Shown: in pieces, positions 11,701-64,000 of the stretch
How the letters are laid out: each line of letters starts with the position of its first letter
Numbering within the stretch: the stretch's first letter is position 1
Source: Babylonia areolata
Taxonomy: Eukaryota > Mollusca > Gastropoda > Neogastropoda > Buccinidae
NCBI RefSeq assembly: GCF_041734735.1
Contig: NC_134900.1
Span: 31,495,370 to 31,559,369 of the forward strand
Length of the DNA: 64,000 bases
Reading direction: 5' to 3'
Position numbers and translations under genes: made by a program
Notes under the pieces: generated by a model
Database searches by the model: none
What the model was told of the DNA's origin: nothing
Seen by the model: only the letters and a program-made list of their open reading frames with translations

Positions 11701-12789
11701 AAGGAAGCTTAACTCCCCCAAAATAATTCTCTGAAGCGATCTCCCTGCTCAAAGTTTGCTGCCCAAAGAACTGCAGACAGACATGATGGTCACACTTTTT
11801 TTCTTTTTTTTTCACAGAGTCTGACCATGCATCAAATATACCAGTGACATTAACACAGAAACTTAACAAACCCACACTTCACAAGGCAAGGAGAAGAAAC
11901 AAAACGACAAGAGGGCTAACTTTACACATCTGAAATGGGTGCGTTTAGCAGTGAATAAATAGTCCTACAAATGGACCCTTCTGAAGTAGAGAGCTAACAG
12001 AACGGAGGAGAGTTCCTTGTGATGTTTTACAAACACACCTGGTCTTCATGACCAGCCCAGAACCTGTAGACATGTACAATGCTTGGGTAACTGGAAACGT
12101 TTTAAAAAAATGTCATGTTTACACATCTGTGTAACTACAATCTTTTTTTTAAAATATGACACAACACACTATGTACACATCTACATGGACAGGTAAACAC
12201 CAACACATTAAGTGAACATATCTACATGGACAGGAAACACCAACACACTATGTACACACCAGCACTATGTACACTCATTTACAGGTAACACTATCTGGGT
12301 CTACGGGCTTGTTTCCACCAAGAAGTGAACTCGCATCATACAGCATCTATCTCTAGCTCCACAGTGGGGGTATGTGGGGGAGAAAAAAACACAGAGCAAA
12401 ATGTGGCTCTCCTTGTAAATTTGCAAACCATAATAATTTCCTGAAGAAAAAACTGGCTCCTAACATTATCGATGTGTTTGCAGCCAAGTTCCTTCACTGC
12501 AGAAAAGCATGCATTGTCTTCTGTTGGAAATCAAACACAAGGACAACATCATTACAGACACATGAAAATGGTTCGACAAGACAGCAAAACACGAGAAATG
12601 AGACTGGAAGTGGGAAGAAACAAAAGAAAAGTAAAAGATGCAAGTGTGACACTTGAGTTTGTGATCCCCAAGTGAACGCACACAACACTGACATTACATG
12701 TCCAAAGCCTGTCACAGATAACGGACATTTTACCTTTCCCCAGTGAAAGGTAGAAGCCCATTCACTCCTGGCTGGAGTGAGGAAAATTG

Positions 12790-13052
12790 GAATCCTACTT
12801 CAGAAGGTTATCGGCCGTAGCTACTTTCGTTTTCTCCGCATAGCGGGTAGTAGTTTGTACAGGAAAGGAATCAGACCCCTGCCGGAGTCTGCACTAGTCG
12901 GTCACGGTTAAGTATGTGTAATTAAATGGAACAGTAAAGTGCCTTTCCCAACAACATCACACCAAGCCAAATCAGGGCCTTGAACCCTGACCACTGACGA
13001 ATACTGGATCACAAGTCCAACGCCTGACCGATTCACCTTCAACACCCGGAAC
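12790..13052 (-). mobile_element. SINE family D, tRNA-derived
   Basis: Reading leftward, the head GGTCAGGCGTTGGACTTGTG and CAGGGTTCAAGGCC supplies tRNA-like A- and B-boxes. The body holds TTAATTACACATACTTAACC and TATGCGGAGAAAACGAAAGT. That last core recurs at 48547-48600; the middle motif recurs at 25180-25212. Confidence 0.7.
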
Positions 13053-14959
13053 ATACACCCTCAAAAGCAAGGGCATGGTCACAGGGTGCATGTTTTGAGG
13101 AGAAAGGATCACTTTGTGTGCGTGCGTGTGTGTGTGTGTGTGTGCTTTTTTGTACTTTCTTCATAACCTCAGCAGCACCCAGCCACTGTCTGAATAATTC
13201 TACATCCTTTAACAAAGGAAAAATAAAAAGAGTTCAAGTTCACCAACAATTGAAGGACATTCCCCACACAACATTGCGTAACATAACATTGTGGATGTGC
13301 AGGAGAGAGTATTTTCATGTGCACATGCTTGTTCATGTGCAAAGTACTTGATGCAAGTATGTTTATGTATGAAATATCTTTTTTGTTGTAAATGCCACAA
13401 GCACCCTCCCTAGTAGGTGCGAGCATCAATCTGCATCATCATCATCATTACATGTATCGTAACAAGTGCTGAAGACTTCAATGTCCGCCTTGTGGCGAAA
13501 GCTGGCCTGTTTCACACACACACAGTGGAATGGATGATTACCCACAAAGAACTGGCCAGAGTTTAGTTAACATGGTTTGCAAATACAACATCACACTTAA
13601 AAATTAAAAAAAAGGAAAGAGACCCAGACATCTATAAGTAACCACTGAACACGAAAACAACTTTTAAACAGCCAGCTGTCCTTCCACGAGAGAACAAGGA
13701 GACCAAAAACATTGTACACAAATGAAATAAAGACATTTTTAAAAAGGAGGGGGGAAAAGTATAGAAATAGGTACTGTCATGTCTTTTTCACATAATGCCA
13801 GAAAAACCAACAGCAGCAAAGAATTGTGTAGGAACAGAAAAGTGATAATTCAGGTTCCTGAAGAAAAAAAGGGGGTGCAGGGGGAAGAAGAAGAAAAGCT
13901 TTCTGTTGTTTTGTTTTTGGTAGGAGGCTTGACCAACAAGGAAGGCATGTTAAACCTACTCACACACAGCAAGAATATGCTCCATGGACTGCATGCAAAT
14001 GCGGCCCACAAGCAAAAATGTCTGAGCCAGGACACATCCCCCTCATCTTCCCTTCCTCCTCTGTCATGCGACAGAAACTTCATGTCAGTTTAAACATCAT
14101 TTTGAAAGCAAAGTGACTGCAAAACCATTTCTTTCCTCTCCGTTTCTTTCTGCATTTGTAGACTTTGTGCAACTACCGTGTTCAATGGTATCTTGATCAA
14201 GAAAACTTTACTGTATTTAACTGTTTTCATCCCACCATGAAGCCATCTGGGACCCAGGGCAGCACTGCTCCTGTGGTGAAGATCAGTGACATATTTGTAC
14301 CTCCCACTGCTGAACATAGCACTCACTTAGTACACAGAACGCTTGACAATACAGACATATTTATTTTTACAGACCTACATAGTTACAACTGTGATGGCAG
14401 CAGTCCTGAGGGACCACACACCTGCTTTCAAACAAGGTCAGTGCGGTGACTGGGATCTGAACATCTTTCATCAAGAACAGGGCAGAGTCAAACATTCTGT
14501 CACCAACAGACAGCAAGTATAGTTGGGTTTTTTTTGTTTTGTTTTTTTAAGGAGAAATCAGTGGATGCCTAAAGCAGCAAGTATAGTTAACATGAACTCC
14601 CACACTGACCTGATGGGTAGGGATTTTGTCAAGGTGACAATGTGATCAGAAGACTTGTTTTTTTTATTTGGCTTTTTCTTGGAAAAGGGGAAGTGGGGTA
14701 TTATAATCTTTTCTTTAAAATTACATCACTGGTTTACATTTTTCGTCATGGCATAATGAAAAAAACAACAACATTCTGTTGTTTTACTTGAATCTTCCAC
14801 ACTGCATCAGTGGCCTTACCCTGACACTGCCACTTCCAACTCGACAAACACCCCATAAACCATCCCACCCACACTTGTTTTTTCATACTCAAGAGTGTTA
14901 CAGGGAAATATCAAGGTTCGCACACCCTGCCGCCACCCATTTTTACTGATTTTAAAAGA

Positions 14960-15280
14960 AAGAGCAAGGTTCCCACAGACATAAACAAACAAAATTCCAT
15001 ACTTTTTTCCACACCTTACTGAATTTTTTTCCACACACAATGCAAACTGAATAAAAACTTTACCTGCTACACAATGAGATCAGCGGACATACGAGAATCT
15101 ATATTCAATTTTCATCACTTCCAGTTTGTTTCTTAAATGCATTAGCTCTTTGTTGAATGGCACTTGTCAAGAGATTTATCAAAGTAACAAAACTTTTTTT
15201 TCCTGACCCTGAAGGCCAAAAGACATTTTTCCAAAACTTTTTCCAAGCCTCCACAACTCTGTACAAACCTTGCCAACACC
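14960..15280. repeat. Unclassified dispersed repeat, copy 1
   Basis: Shares AAGGTTCCCACA, ATTAGCTCTTTGTTGAATGG and GATTTATCAAAG with 22310-22670 and 24885-25290. On the minus strand it contains repeated GGAAAAGTCTTGGAA-type words. No coding content or termini were identified. Confidence 0.5.
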
Positions 15281-16111
15281 AGAGTGAAGGAGGAGGGTTG
15301 ATGCCTCAACAGAAAGGGACCAGTTTTTTAGTACTGACAAACGTCAGTCCACCAACTTGTCCACATGAAGACTACAGGCCGCAATGAAGACATTCTGAGC
15401 TATGTGCCAGAACTGCAAACAAATCCACTTGGCATAGGAGGGGGGGCAACAGAAAAAACACCAATCCTTAATTAAGTATATACGCTGCAGGCACTCTATC
15501 AAAGTGCTGACAAGCTGTGAACGCACATATAACCCGACGACCAACTATCCTGAATACTGTTCTTAGGTGGTAGAAGGAAGGATGGTTACAAGTACATGGG
15601 CACTTCAAAACATTGCAAACATCCACACTAAAAACCATGTACCAAACATCCAGCTCTGCTTAATTAAATTCCAAGTAAAAAAAAATATATAAACCCAGTA
15701 AAATCCACCACTCACAGAGCAGTTTCATATGATGTGGGTTTGGGGTTTTTTTTGCAAATCCAAACACAGCGTCAAAATACTGTGTTATCTGGACATCCAC
15801 AGCCCCAAGCAAGGCACTGTGAGGGAGAGAAAAAAAACCTGCGACTAGACCTGTGCCTGACAGAAATGTGGAGGCGGAGTCAGTCTGTGACCACAGCCTG
15901 GGGGCGGAGCCTAAGCCTGTCAGTCACCTTCCTCTGCATCACCGACACCCACTTTCTCTGCTCACTGATGCAAAACAGGATGGAGCGTAAACCTTGCAGG
16001 GTGCCATCCATTGAGCATGTTCCTTATAAAAAAAAAAAAATAATAATAAAAAAATATCCCAGCGCATGTGTAAAGTTCAAGAAGCTGATTTTGGGCTCCT
16101 CTCTGTACCTC

Positions 16112-57816
<41,705 letters not shown>

Positions 57817-58140
57817 CTTTATTTTTTTATTGCATTTTGGGATTGCGAGTTCCGGCAAGTTGCAGAAATGTCGTTTTACCGCTAAGGACCCGAATATTAT
57901 TTCGTGACCACACTGGATGAATTTAAGATATTCGAGCACTGACCTTCACCAGCACCCAACAACCATCCATCCTTTGGCTACAAACAATAAGTACATACTT
58001 GCAGGACTTCGACAAATGCAGATCATTATCAATCATAACCGAAGAGTGCAGTCCCATGTCATTGAAATTCCATCGCGGAAATTCATCTGATGACGCAAAA
58101 TTGCATCAGATGATTTAAATCTAGACGACACTCGACCGTT
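57817..58140 (-). promoter_or_regulatory. KDM7: KDM7 5' UTR and likely core promoter
   Basis: Sequence upstream of the KDM7 start. It carries CATCTGATG-11 bases-CATCAGATG at 58085-58113, an interrupted palindrome that includes TGACGCAA and, on the minus strand, TGATGCAAT. These resemble CRE and ATF/CEBP composite sites. I see no clear TATA box. The start of transcription is not determined. Confidence 0.35.
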
Positions 58141-58940
58141 CAATGAGGATACAACAGAAGTTGTTGTTTTGGGGGTTTTTTGTTTGTTTGTTTGTTTTGT
58201 TGTGTTGTTTTTGTTTGTTTGTTTTTTGGGTGTTGTTTTTCTTTGTTTTTTGTTTGTTTCATGTTTGTTTTGCTTTAAAGGTCCCTTGCTTCCATTTCAC
58301 GATCAATTTTTCTTCTCGTGTTCGTGGCCTGTCATTTTTGATCAAACCCTTTCGCAAAACTGCTTCTGATACACCAACATACACAGTCAAGGCAAACATA
58401 CCCCTGGGCTTTACGTCTGAACCATATTATTATAAGAGCTTGTTTGGCCCCATCATGAGGCTCATACTATAAAGCCTGTGTAAGACCCGTATTGGGATTC
58501 CATAGCAGAATTTGTTTCTGTATTGTTTGCTTTTTCTTGCTGTTTTGATGTGCATGCTGTCGTAGAATTTATATATTTCTCATTCCCGTTTCAAAGATCC
58601 AAAAATACACTGCAATGTGTCTGCTTGAAATGAACGACAGTCATGCGTGAACCCCTTTTCATAATTCCTTTTTTTATGGTTTCATCTTGGAGTGTGTAGT
58701 ATATAGAGAGAATATGTATAACAGAGCGGTTGATCCATATATGCTGCACAAAATCTGCAAAAAAAAAAAAAAAAAAAAGGATTTATGTTTATCATCATGT
58801 TTAAGTGTATATTTCTCTTCATCTTGTTTTATGCAGTTGACACCTCACATTTCATGACAATGTTTCCAAACAGAATAAAAGATGTGCAAAGCCAGGAGCA
58901 GATTGCTCACATTTCATTACAATGTTTCCAAGCAGAATTC

Positions 58941-59325
58941 CTCTTCTTCTTCATTGTTCATGGGCTGCAACTCCCACATTCACTCATATGTACATGAGTG
59001 GGCTTTTATGTGTATGACCATTTTTACCCCACCATGTAGGCAGCCATAATCCGTTTTTCGGGGATGTGCATGCTGGGTATGTTTTTGTTTCCATAACCCA
59101 CTGAAAGATGACATGGACTACAGGGTCTTTAACATGTATATTTGATCTTCTGTTTGCATATACACATAAAGGGGGTTCAGGCACAAGCAGGTCTGCACAT
59201 AAGTTGACCATGGGAGGTTGCAAAAATCTTGACCCTTAACCTACTAGGCGCTGTTACTGAGATTCGAACCTGTGACCCTCAGATTGAAAGTCCAACGCTT
59301 TAACCACTCGGCTATTGCATCCGTC
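58941..59325 (-). mobile_element. SINE family A, copy A5
   Basis: The left end CTTCTTCTTCATTGTTCATG and AACTCCCACATTCACTCATA, the full body, and the right end ACCACTCGGCTATTGCATCC. The B-box is seen as GAGATTCGAACC. It is 206 bases from another copy in the same orientation. Confidence 0.9.
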
Positions 59326-59530
59326 CCAAACAGAATAAAAGACATACAACGCCAGAAGCTGATTGCCTAAGGTGACTAGAGACCTGCTGAGTTTGTCTGT
59401 GGATGAAATATAACCGCAGAGGTAGATGGTGCTGTTTTCTGTGTTGAGTTCCATTCCATTGATGGTGATGCAGAGATCCACTGATGTTTTCAAACACAGT
59501 CACATTACCCAAGATTGTTTTGATTTGTTC

Positions 59531-59911
59531 TTTTTTTTCTTCTTTGCTGTGACTCCCACTTTCATTCATGTACATGAGTGGGCTTTTACATGTATGACTA
59601 TTTTTACCCCTGCCATGCAGGCAGTCAGGCTCCATTTTCGGGGGTGGGGGGTGGGGTGCATGCTGGGTATGTTTTTGTTTCCGTAACCTACCAAATGCTG
59701 ACATGGATTACATGATCTTTAAAGTAGGCATTTGATCTTCTGTATGCCTATACACATGTATATGGTTCAGACACTTGCAGGACTGCACATCTGTTGATTG
59801 AGGAGATCAGAAAAATCTCCTTTATTCACAAGGCATTGTGACCAGGATTCGAGCCCAGAACCCCCAGACTGAAAGTCCAAAGCTTTAGTGACTTGGCTGT
59901 TGTGCCCATCA
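59531..59911 (-). mobile_element. SINE family A, copy A6 (older)
   Basis: The same plan as A5 but with more changes (head GACTTGGCTGTTGTGCCCAT, B-box CAGGATTCGAGCCC, a GTGGGGGGTGGGG insertion in the tail). It is probably an older insertion. Confidence 0.85.
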
Positions 59912-62024
59912 TACAGATTTGTTTACAGCTGGCATTTCACAATAAAGACACCCAAATGACTGACTCAAGCACTGTCAATAGCAAGGCTTGCTCTATCTTG
60001 CACTCAAGGCCTGATTAGCATGTTGGGTTCATGAGTACATTTGGTGTCTGTCCCTCCAAACCCTCCTTCTTCCTATTTTTTCCCACCAGGACATTTGTAG
60101 CATGGATCAGCATGTTAATTTGAATCCTCCTTTATTGCAAAAATTTGCACCATTTTTTGTCTCGATAAACTTTTTAAAAAAATTTTTAAAATAAAAAACT
60201 GACATGCATACTTATACATTTCTGTGAAGGCCCAACAACTATTTTGACAGTACTGAACTTCTTGACCACCAGTTCCAAACTACGTTTCATCCACGCTGTA
60301 AATTTTTGGTGTATGTCTGTGAGACTTTGGTGTAAACATGTGTGTGTGTGTGTGTGTGTGTGTCAGCAAGTTGGATGAGTGGTGTCATGATATCAGTTTA
60401 CAGCGAGGGTGTAAATGGATTTATTTTATTTAATCATTTACATTTAGTGAGTTTTGCATGTTTGCCAAGAGCTTGGATCTCCATTGAAGCACAGAATGTT
60501 CATTATTATCCTACTATATTTTTCTAAGTGTAATAATTCAAGCATAAAAATGAATACAATGAAACCAAATTGAATGTGATAAGAATCTGCAAGCATGTCA
60601 CTTTATCACTTGGCCATTGTGACAACAGAAAATGAACATTATTGTTGCCGTCAGCCAGCCAGCAACACAGGCCCACCTTCAGAAATTATATGGAATCATA
60701 AATTTTTATGTAGAAACATTTTGATTCACTGTGATTTTTACAAATCAGTGAAAAGGACATTTTTCTGTTAATGACAATCGAGTCCATGACAACAATTGTG
60801 AATACAATAGTGACAAATATGAAAGCTGGTCAGTCACAATTAACCTATATTTACTATTTATGAACTGGGATGGGGCACCATGATGTGGCCTAATTTCAAG
60901 GTGTTTGCAAAACAAATGTTGGCACAATGTTGTGTGGGCAATGGGTATGTCGGTGCAATAATAGTACTTGGACAAAATGGAATGTACACAAATGTGTCAC
61001 TCTCTTGGCTGGCATCTTGCTGGCAGGCATAACCATTGTCACTGCCTGTCGTGGCGTGCTTGTCTCACCTGTTGTTTCTGAACTGACGTGAAAAGCAAGA
61101 CCACCCATGCGATGCATTGAAAAAATATCCACTATAGTACTTGTCAAGAACCATTGTCAAATGAATAACTATATATCAACAAGTCACATATCATACCAAA
61201 ATGCGTGTGTGATATGTGGAGAAGAGTAGGTGGAAGGGGCAATGAGAAAGGGGGAAGAGGTAGGTCAGGACAATCTGGTGTTCTGTTAAGTGTACTTAGC
61301 AGCGACTATCTGGAAATTATGCACCAGACAATTGTCATTATCATAATTGACTAATACTCATCACAAGTCATTCCACCATGGGTTCAGTATGTTTTGTTTC
61401 GATGGTATTTCCATGCTCAATATCCTGGTTGGTGCCCTCAGTACTTTTTTTTCCTTCTTTTTGTTCTTTGTCTTTTGCACAAACATCATTCCCAGCAGCA
61501 AAGTCACAGCAGATGTCGACATGTTTCATGCCAGAATGCTCTTTCTCTGCTTGTTGTAATGTTGTCTCTTATCATTTTATTTGTGTCATAACTGAAATTC
61601 AGTAGGCATGTGTGCAGAGCTGAGGAAACTTGAGCACTGACAGTTCTGTCTCATGGTAAATTGGTTTTATTCTTTTGATTCCAACAAGCTGACACATTTT
61701 TGGAAAGTTTTTTCCCGTTCTTTCTTGAGGTGTTCACACCAGAGAGTAGCATGATTGCATTTCTTTTTTCATGACCATTACATTTTGTTTGCTGATACTT
61801 CTTGTTGTCAAGTTTACACCACATGATTCAGTTATCATCTCTGTTCAGTTTCTTGCCGAGCCATGCACCAAAAGAAATTTGGGGAACCACCCTTTCTTGA
61901 TCTACCTCATGACTGTCTCAGAAGTTATGGCGTCTTTATCATCCTCATGACTTTGCATCTTAAGGGCTTTGCTCTTTAGCAGTGGAAGGTCAGCGGTTAA
62001 CAGTGTTGTTTGTTGGTGTGACAG

Positions 62025-62503
62025 GGCAAGATGCAGTGGCAGGAAAAGCTGTGGTAAATTACAAGGGAGAAATCCGGATAGGTTTGTTTTCAGAAGGTGT
62101 TCTGGTCATTTTTGCTTTTGCTCATCTTCATGTCTCATTCAGCCAATCCTACCCATATTCATGTGTTGTGTGAAGGTGTGTGTGTGTGTGTGTGTGTGCG
62201 CGCGCAACAATACAGAAACCAAGTTTAAGGCTCTTTTTGTTGTCGTGAAATACACACGTAACCATACACAGACAAAAACCATGCACAGATGAACCTTTTT
62301 TTTGTTGTTTTATAATCAGTATTTGTTCTCAGCTTCATTTACCATATGATTGTAAGCTAGTGCAAAGGTGAATGAAAAAGAATGGTACCTTACATGCAGA
62401 ACCACTGTTCATCAAAGAAATGCTGAAAAAGAGACAAGAAGACACAGAGAGGACACTCATGGAATGTCATCCCTACGGACTCATCCCTCCTTCCATAAAT
62501 TAA
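62025..62503 (+). CDS. Possible last two coding exons of an unrecognised plus-strand gene
   Basis: Tentative. A segment 62025-62081, after GTGTGACAG, reads QDAVAGKAVVNYKGEIRI. Its last base joins in phase to 62400-62503, after TTACATGCAG, which reads PLFIKEMLKKRQEDTERTLM and ECHPYGLIPPSIN, then a stop. The second piece looks like a real helical C-terminus. It is followed by AATAAA at 62700-62705 and a GT/T-rich downstream element. The donor GTTTGT is weak, and no 5' exons could be identified. I do not recognise the family; it could also be chance. Confidence 0.3.
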
Positions 62504-62699
62504 ACAAGACACCAAGGGATTCAGGCATCAGAAGCGTCCACAGTGAAATAAATCTCCAGATAATCATCTGAACACAGAATCTGTTTTGGCCATGTGCAAA
62601 ATTAATTAAATACCAATAGCATAAGAGTTCTGAGAGACACTCTTGAGTTATGTATCTTTAAAAGTCCTTCTTTCACATCTATGGACAATATTGTAACAA

Positions 62700-62735
62700 A
62701 ATAAAGCTTACTGTTTTTGGGTTGTTTTTTTTTCT
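62700..62735 (+). terminator. Candidate polyadenylation site, plus strand
   Basis: AATAAA at 62700-62705 is followed within 10-30 bases by a TG/T-rich stretch ending in nine T. This is the arrangement of a functional metazoan cleavage site and suggests that a plus-strand transcript ends here. Confidence 0.4.
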
Positions 62736-64000
62736 TTCCTGTAATGTTGATGTTATAAAACCATTATCTTGAAAAATGATAAATAAATAAATAAACAATT
62801 AATAACAGTAAAGTTTACTGCTGTGAAGTCAAAGATTTCCTCATCAAAGTATTACCGATATCACCAACAGTAAAATAAAAACTTTTCCTTCAGAAAGAAA
62901 GAAAAAACCTGTCCAAGGTTTGGGTCAAAAAAAAAAAAAAGTTTCCAAGGTTTGTTCCTTCCAGGTCCCCTCCCTCCCCACCTTTGTGATTCCCTACTGA
63001 CAGTTCTGATGCCTGAAATTAAATAAAATCATACATTAACAGACAAGTGCCTGTAATAAGGGAACTTCAAATGTTTTTAAACATTACATGCAAATCCCTC
63101 TGACTGAATGGGTTTTATTACATATGAACATACATGACATACTATTATCAGAACACTATACACATGGAGTCAGAATACAATGCCACAAGAATTGTCCACA
63201 ATGCCGCTTTAACGCTATGAATCATGGTCACTGGTTTTTCAGGTTTCATAAACAGAGTGGTCTTTTCAGTGTTAATGTGGATGTTCACATACAGGTCCAA
63301 CACTTTTAATCAATCTAATCCAACTATACATACTGATAGGTTGAAGGTAATGATGCAACTAATCATGCCTTTCACAATGCATTTCAGAGCTGAAGTCAAT
63401 TAACACTCAATACAGTGTAGAACACTATTCTTTCAAAACATTTTCTATTAAAAAAACAAACAAACAAAAAAAGTCTGAACAGACCTAAATCAATCCTGCA
63501 TAAAACAGTTTAACAGATATCATTCAATAATTATGTACACTTCAAAACAGTGCAAAACAATGACATCTCACACAGTCATGATTAATCTCACATATTCAGA
63601 TAATTAGCAAATGAACATTCGGCCATGATTTACAGAAAATGTCACCTGAACAGAACAGTACTATCATTAACAGACTATCTGACTTCACTGCTTCTTGCTA
63701 TTGCTGAGAACCAATGCTCCTGAACAGAAAGTTTACATGTCAGTCTTGATGGTCACCATTTCATTTCTCCTTTAAAACTTCAGCCCCCTACACAAAGAAC
63801 AGCTCTAAAATCATTAATAAAACACCAATCAGTTCCAATATGTAATTTTTCATCATAACATGGAAGAAAACCTAACACTACTTAATTTCCATGTGTAGCA
63901 TCAAATGGATCTACAGGAAAATGAGAGAGAACAGTCATGTGAAGTGTCAATGAATCAGTAAGAAAAGAAAAAAAAATTCAGGAATGCATTTCTTTAATAA
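62736..64000. other. Right-edge flank, no recognised gene
   Basis: AT-rich, without clear repeats or coding exons. TTTATT at about 63113 would be AATAAA on the minus strand, so this could be the 3' UTR of a minus-strand gene whose coding part lies beyond the edge. This is only a suggestion. Confidence 0.2.

Larger units (their letters stand above)
7621..16111. other. Tail-to-tail intergenic space and KDM7 3' UTR
   Basis: AT-rich sequence between two convergent genes. I see no coding exon. It contains SINE pieces at 8611-8718 and 12790-13052, and a copy of an unclassified dispersed repeat at about 14960-15280. Reading leftward from the KDM7 stop, the first canonical polyadenylation signal on the minus strand is at 14360-14365 (AATAAA as TTTATT on plus), giving a 3' UTR of about 1.75 kb if it is used. 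The rest of 7621-14340 is unassigned. Confidence 0.4.
58141..62024. other. Upstream flank of KDM7, repeats, no firm gene
   Basis: 58150-58280 is a TTTG-rich run that gives a false hydrophobic frame. Two SINE A copies follow. 60000-62024 shows no recognisable coding exon; 61378-61560 has a hydrophobic frame discussed under rejected items. Confidence 0.5.

Noticed and set aside
15850-16020. Alternative KDM7 terminal exon reading TDRLRLRPQAVVTD
   Set aside because: It was considered before the true end was found; its phase would require a stop at the junction, while 16112-16179 matches the conserved C-terminus in phase.
57817-57939. KDM7 start at the upstream in-frame ATG (57939), adding 41 residues
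   Set aside because: Vertebrate family members begin only a few residues before PVYC; the upstream peptide ([11 protein letters not shown]...) is unlike any KDM7 N-terminus. It cannot be fully excluded without a mapped 5' end.
58143-58472. 109-codon frame starting next to the KDM7 promoter
   Set aside because: The first half is encoded by a (TTTG) run and the second half has no recognisable composition; it is probably chance.
61347-61605. Hydrophobic frames that could be a secreted or membrane peptide (MLNILVGALSTFFSFFLFFV; alternative frame with many Cys)
   Set aside because: The hydrophobicity comes from a T-rich stretch, frames overlap in all phases, and no toxin-like cysteine framework, signal peptidase site or splice partner is visible.

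Overview
The window is animal nuclear DNA from a lophotrochozoan, most likely a marine gastropod mollusc. The evidence is long AT-rich introns full of TG/AC microsatellites and minisatellites, several tRNA-derived SINE families of a type I associate with gastropod genomes, decayed LINE 3' ends, and two spliced genes with clear human relatives. The species is inferred; no operons, phage or bacterial genes are visible.

Layout. (1) 1-6112, plus strand: the last three coding exons of FANCD2 (Fanconi anaemia DNA-crosslink repair). Their introns hold a 44-bp satellite, a 28-bp minisatellite and a SINE flanked by a duplicated piece of exon. (2) 6113-16111: the tail-to-tail space holding both 3' UTRs. 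(3) 16112-57816, minus strand: a complete KDM7-family histone demethylase gene (ancestor-like to PHF2/PHF8/KDM7A). I resolved it into 21 coding exons by matching splice sites, reading phase and the vertebrate protein. The phases join without conflict into a 927-residue protein: PHD finger, JmjC domain with an intact His-Asp-His iron triad, a charged middle, and a conserved basic C-terminal tail. (4) About 57817-58140: 5' UTR/promoter region of that gene. (5) 58140-64000: mostly repeats, plus a possible terminal exon of an unrecognised plus-strand gene near 62400 with a good polyadenylation signal.

The KDM7 introns carry most of the mobile DNA: two copies of a TTAA-flanked piggyBac-like non-autonomous element (one interrupted by a SINE), at least five SINE families, LINE fragments, a 59-bp-stem hairpin, and a roughly 60-unit minisatellite rich in E-box and CRE motifs. 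FANCD2 and KDM7 both act in the nucleus (repair; removal of repressive histone methyl marks), but they are convergent and nothing here shows co-regulation. I found no convincing new multi-gene system. The best leads are the SINE-associated exon duplication in FANCD2, the UG-repeat 3' splice sites of FANCD2, the motif-bearing minisatellite, the hairpin, and the possible new gene at 62 kb.
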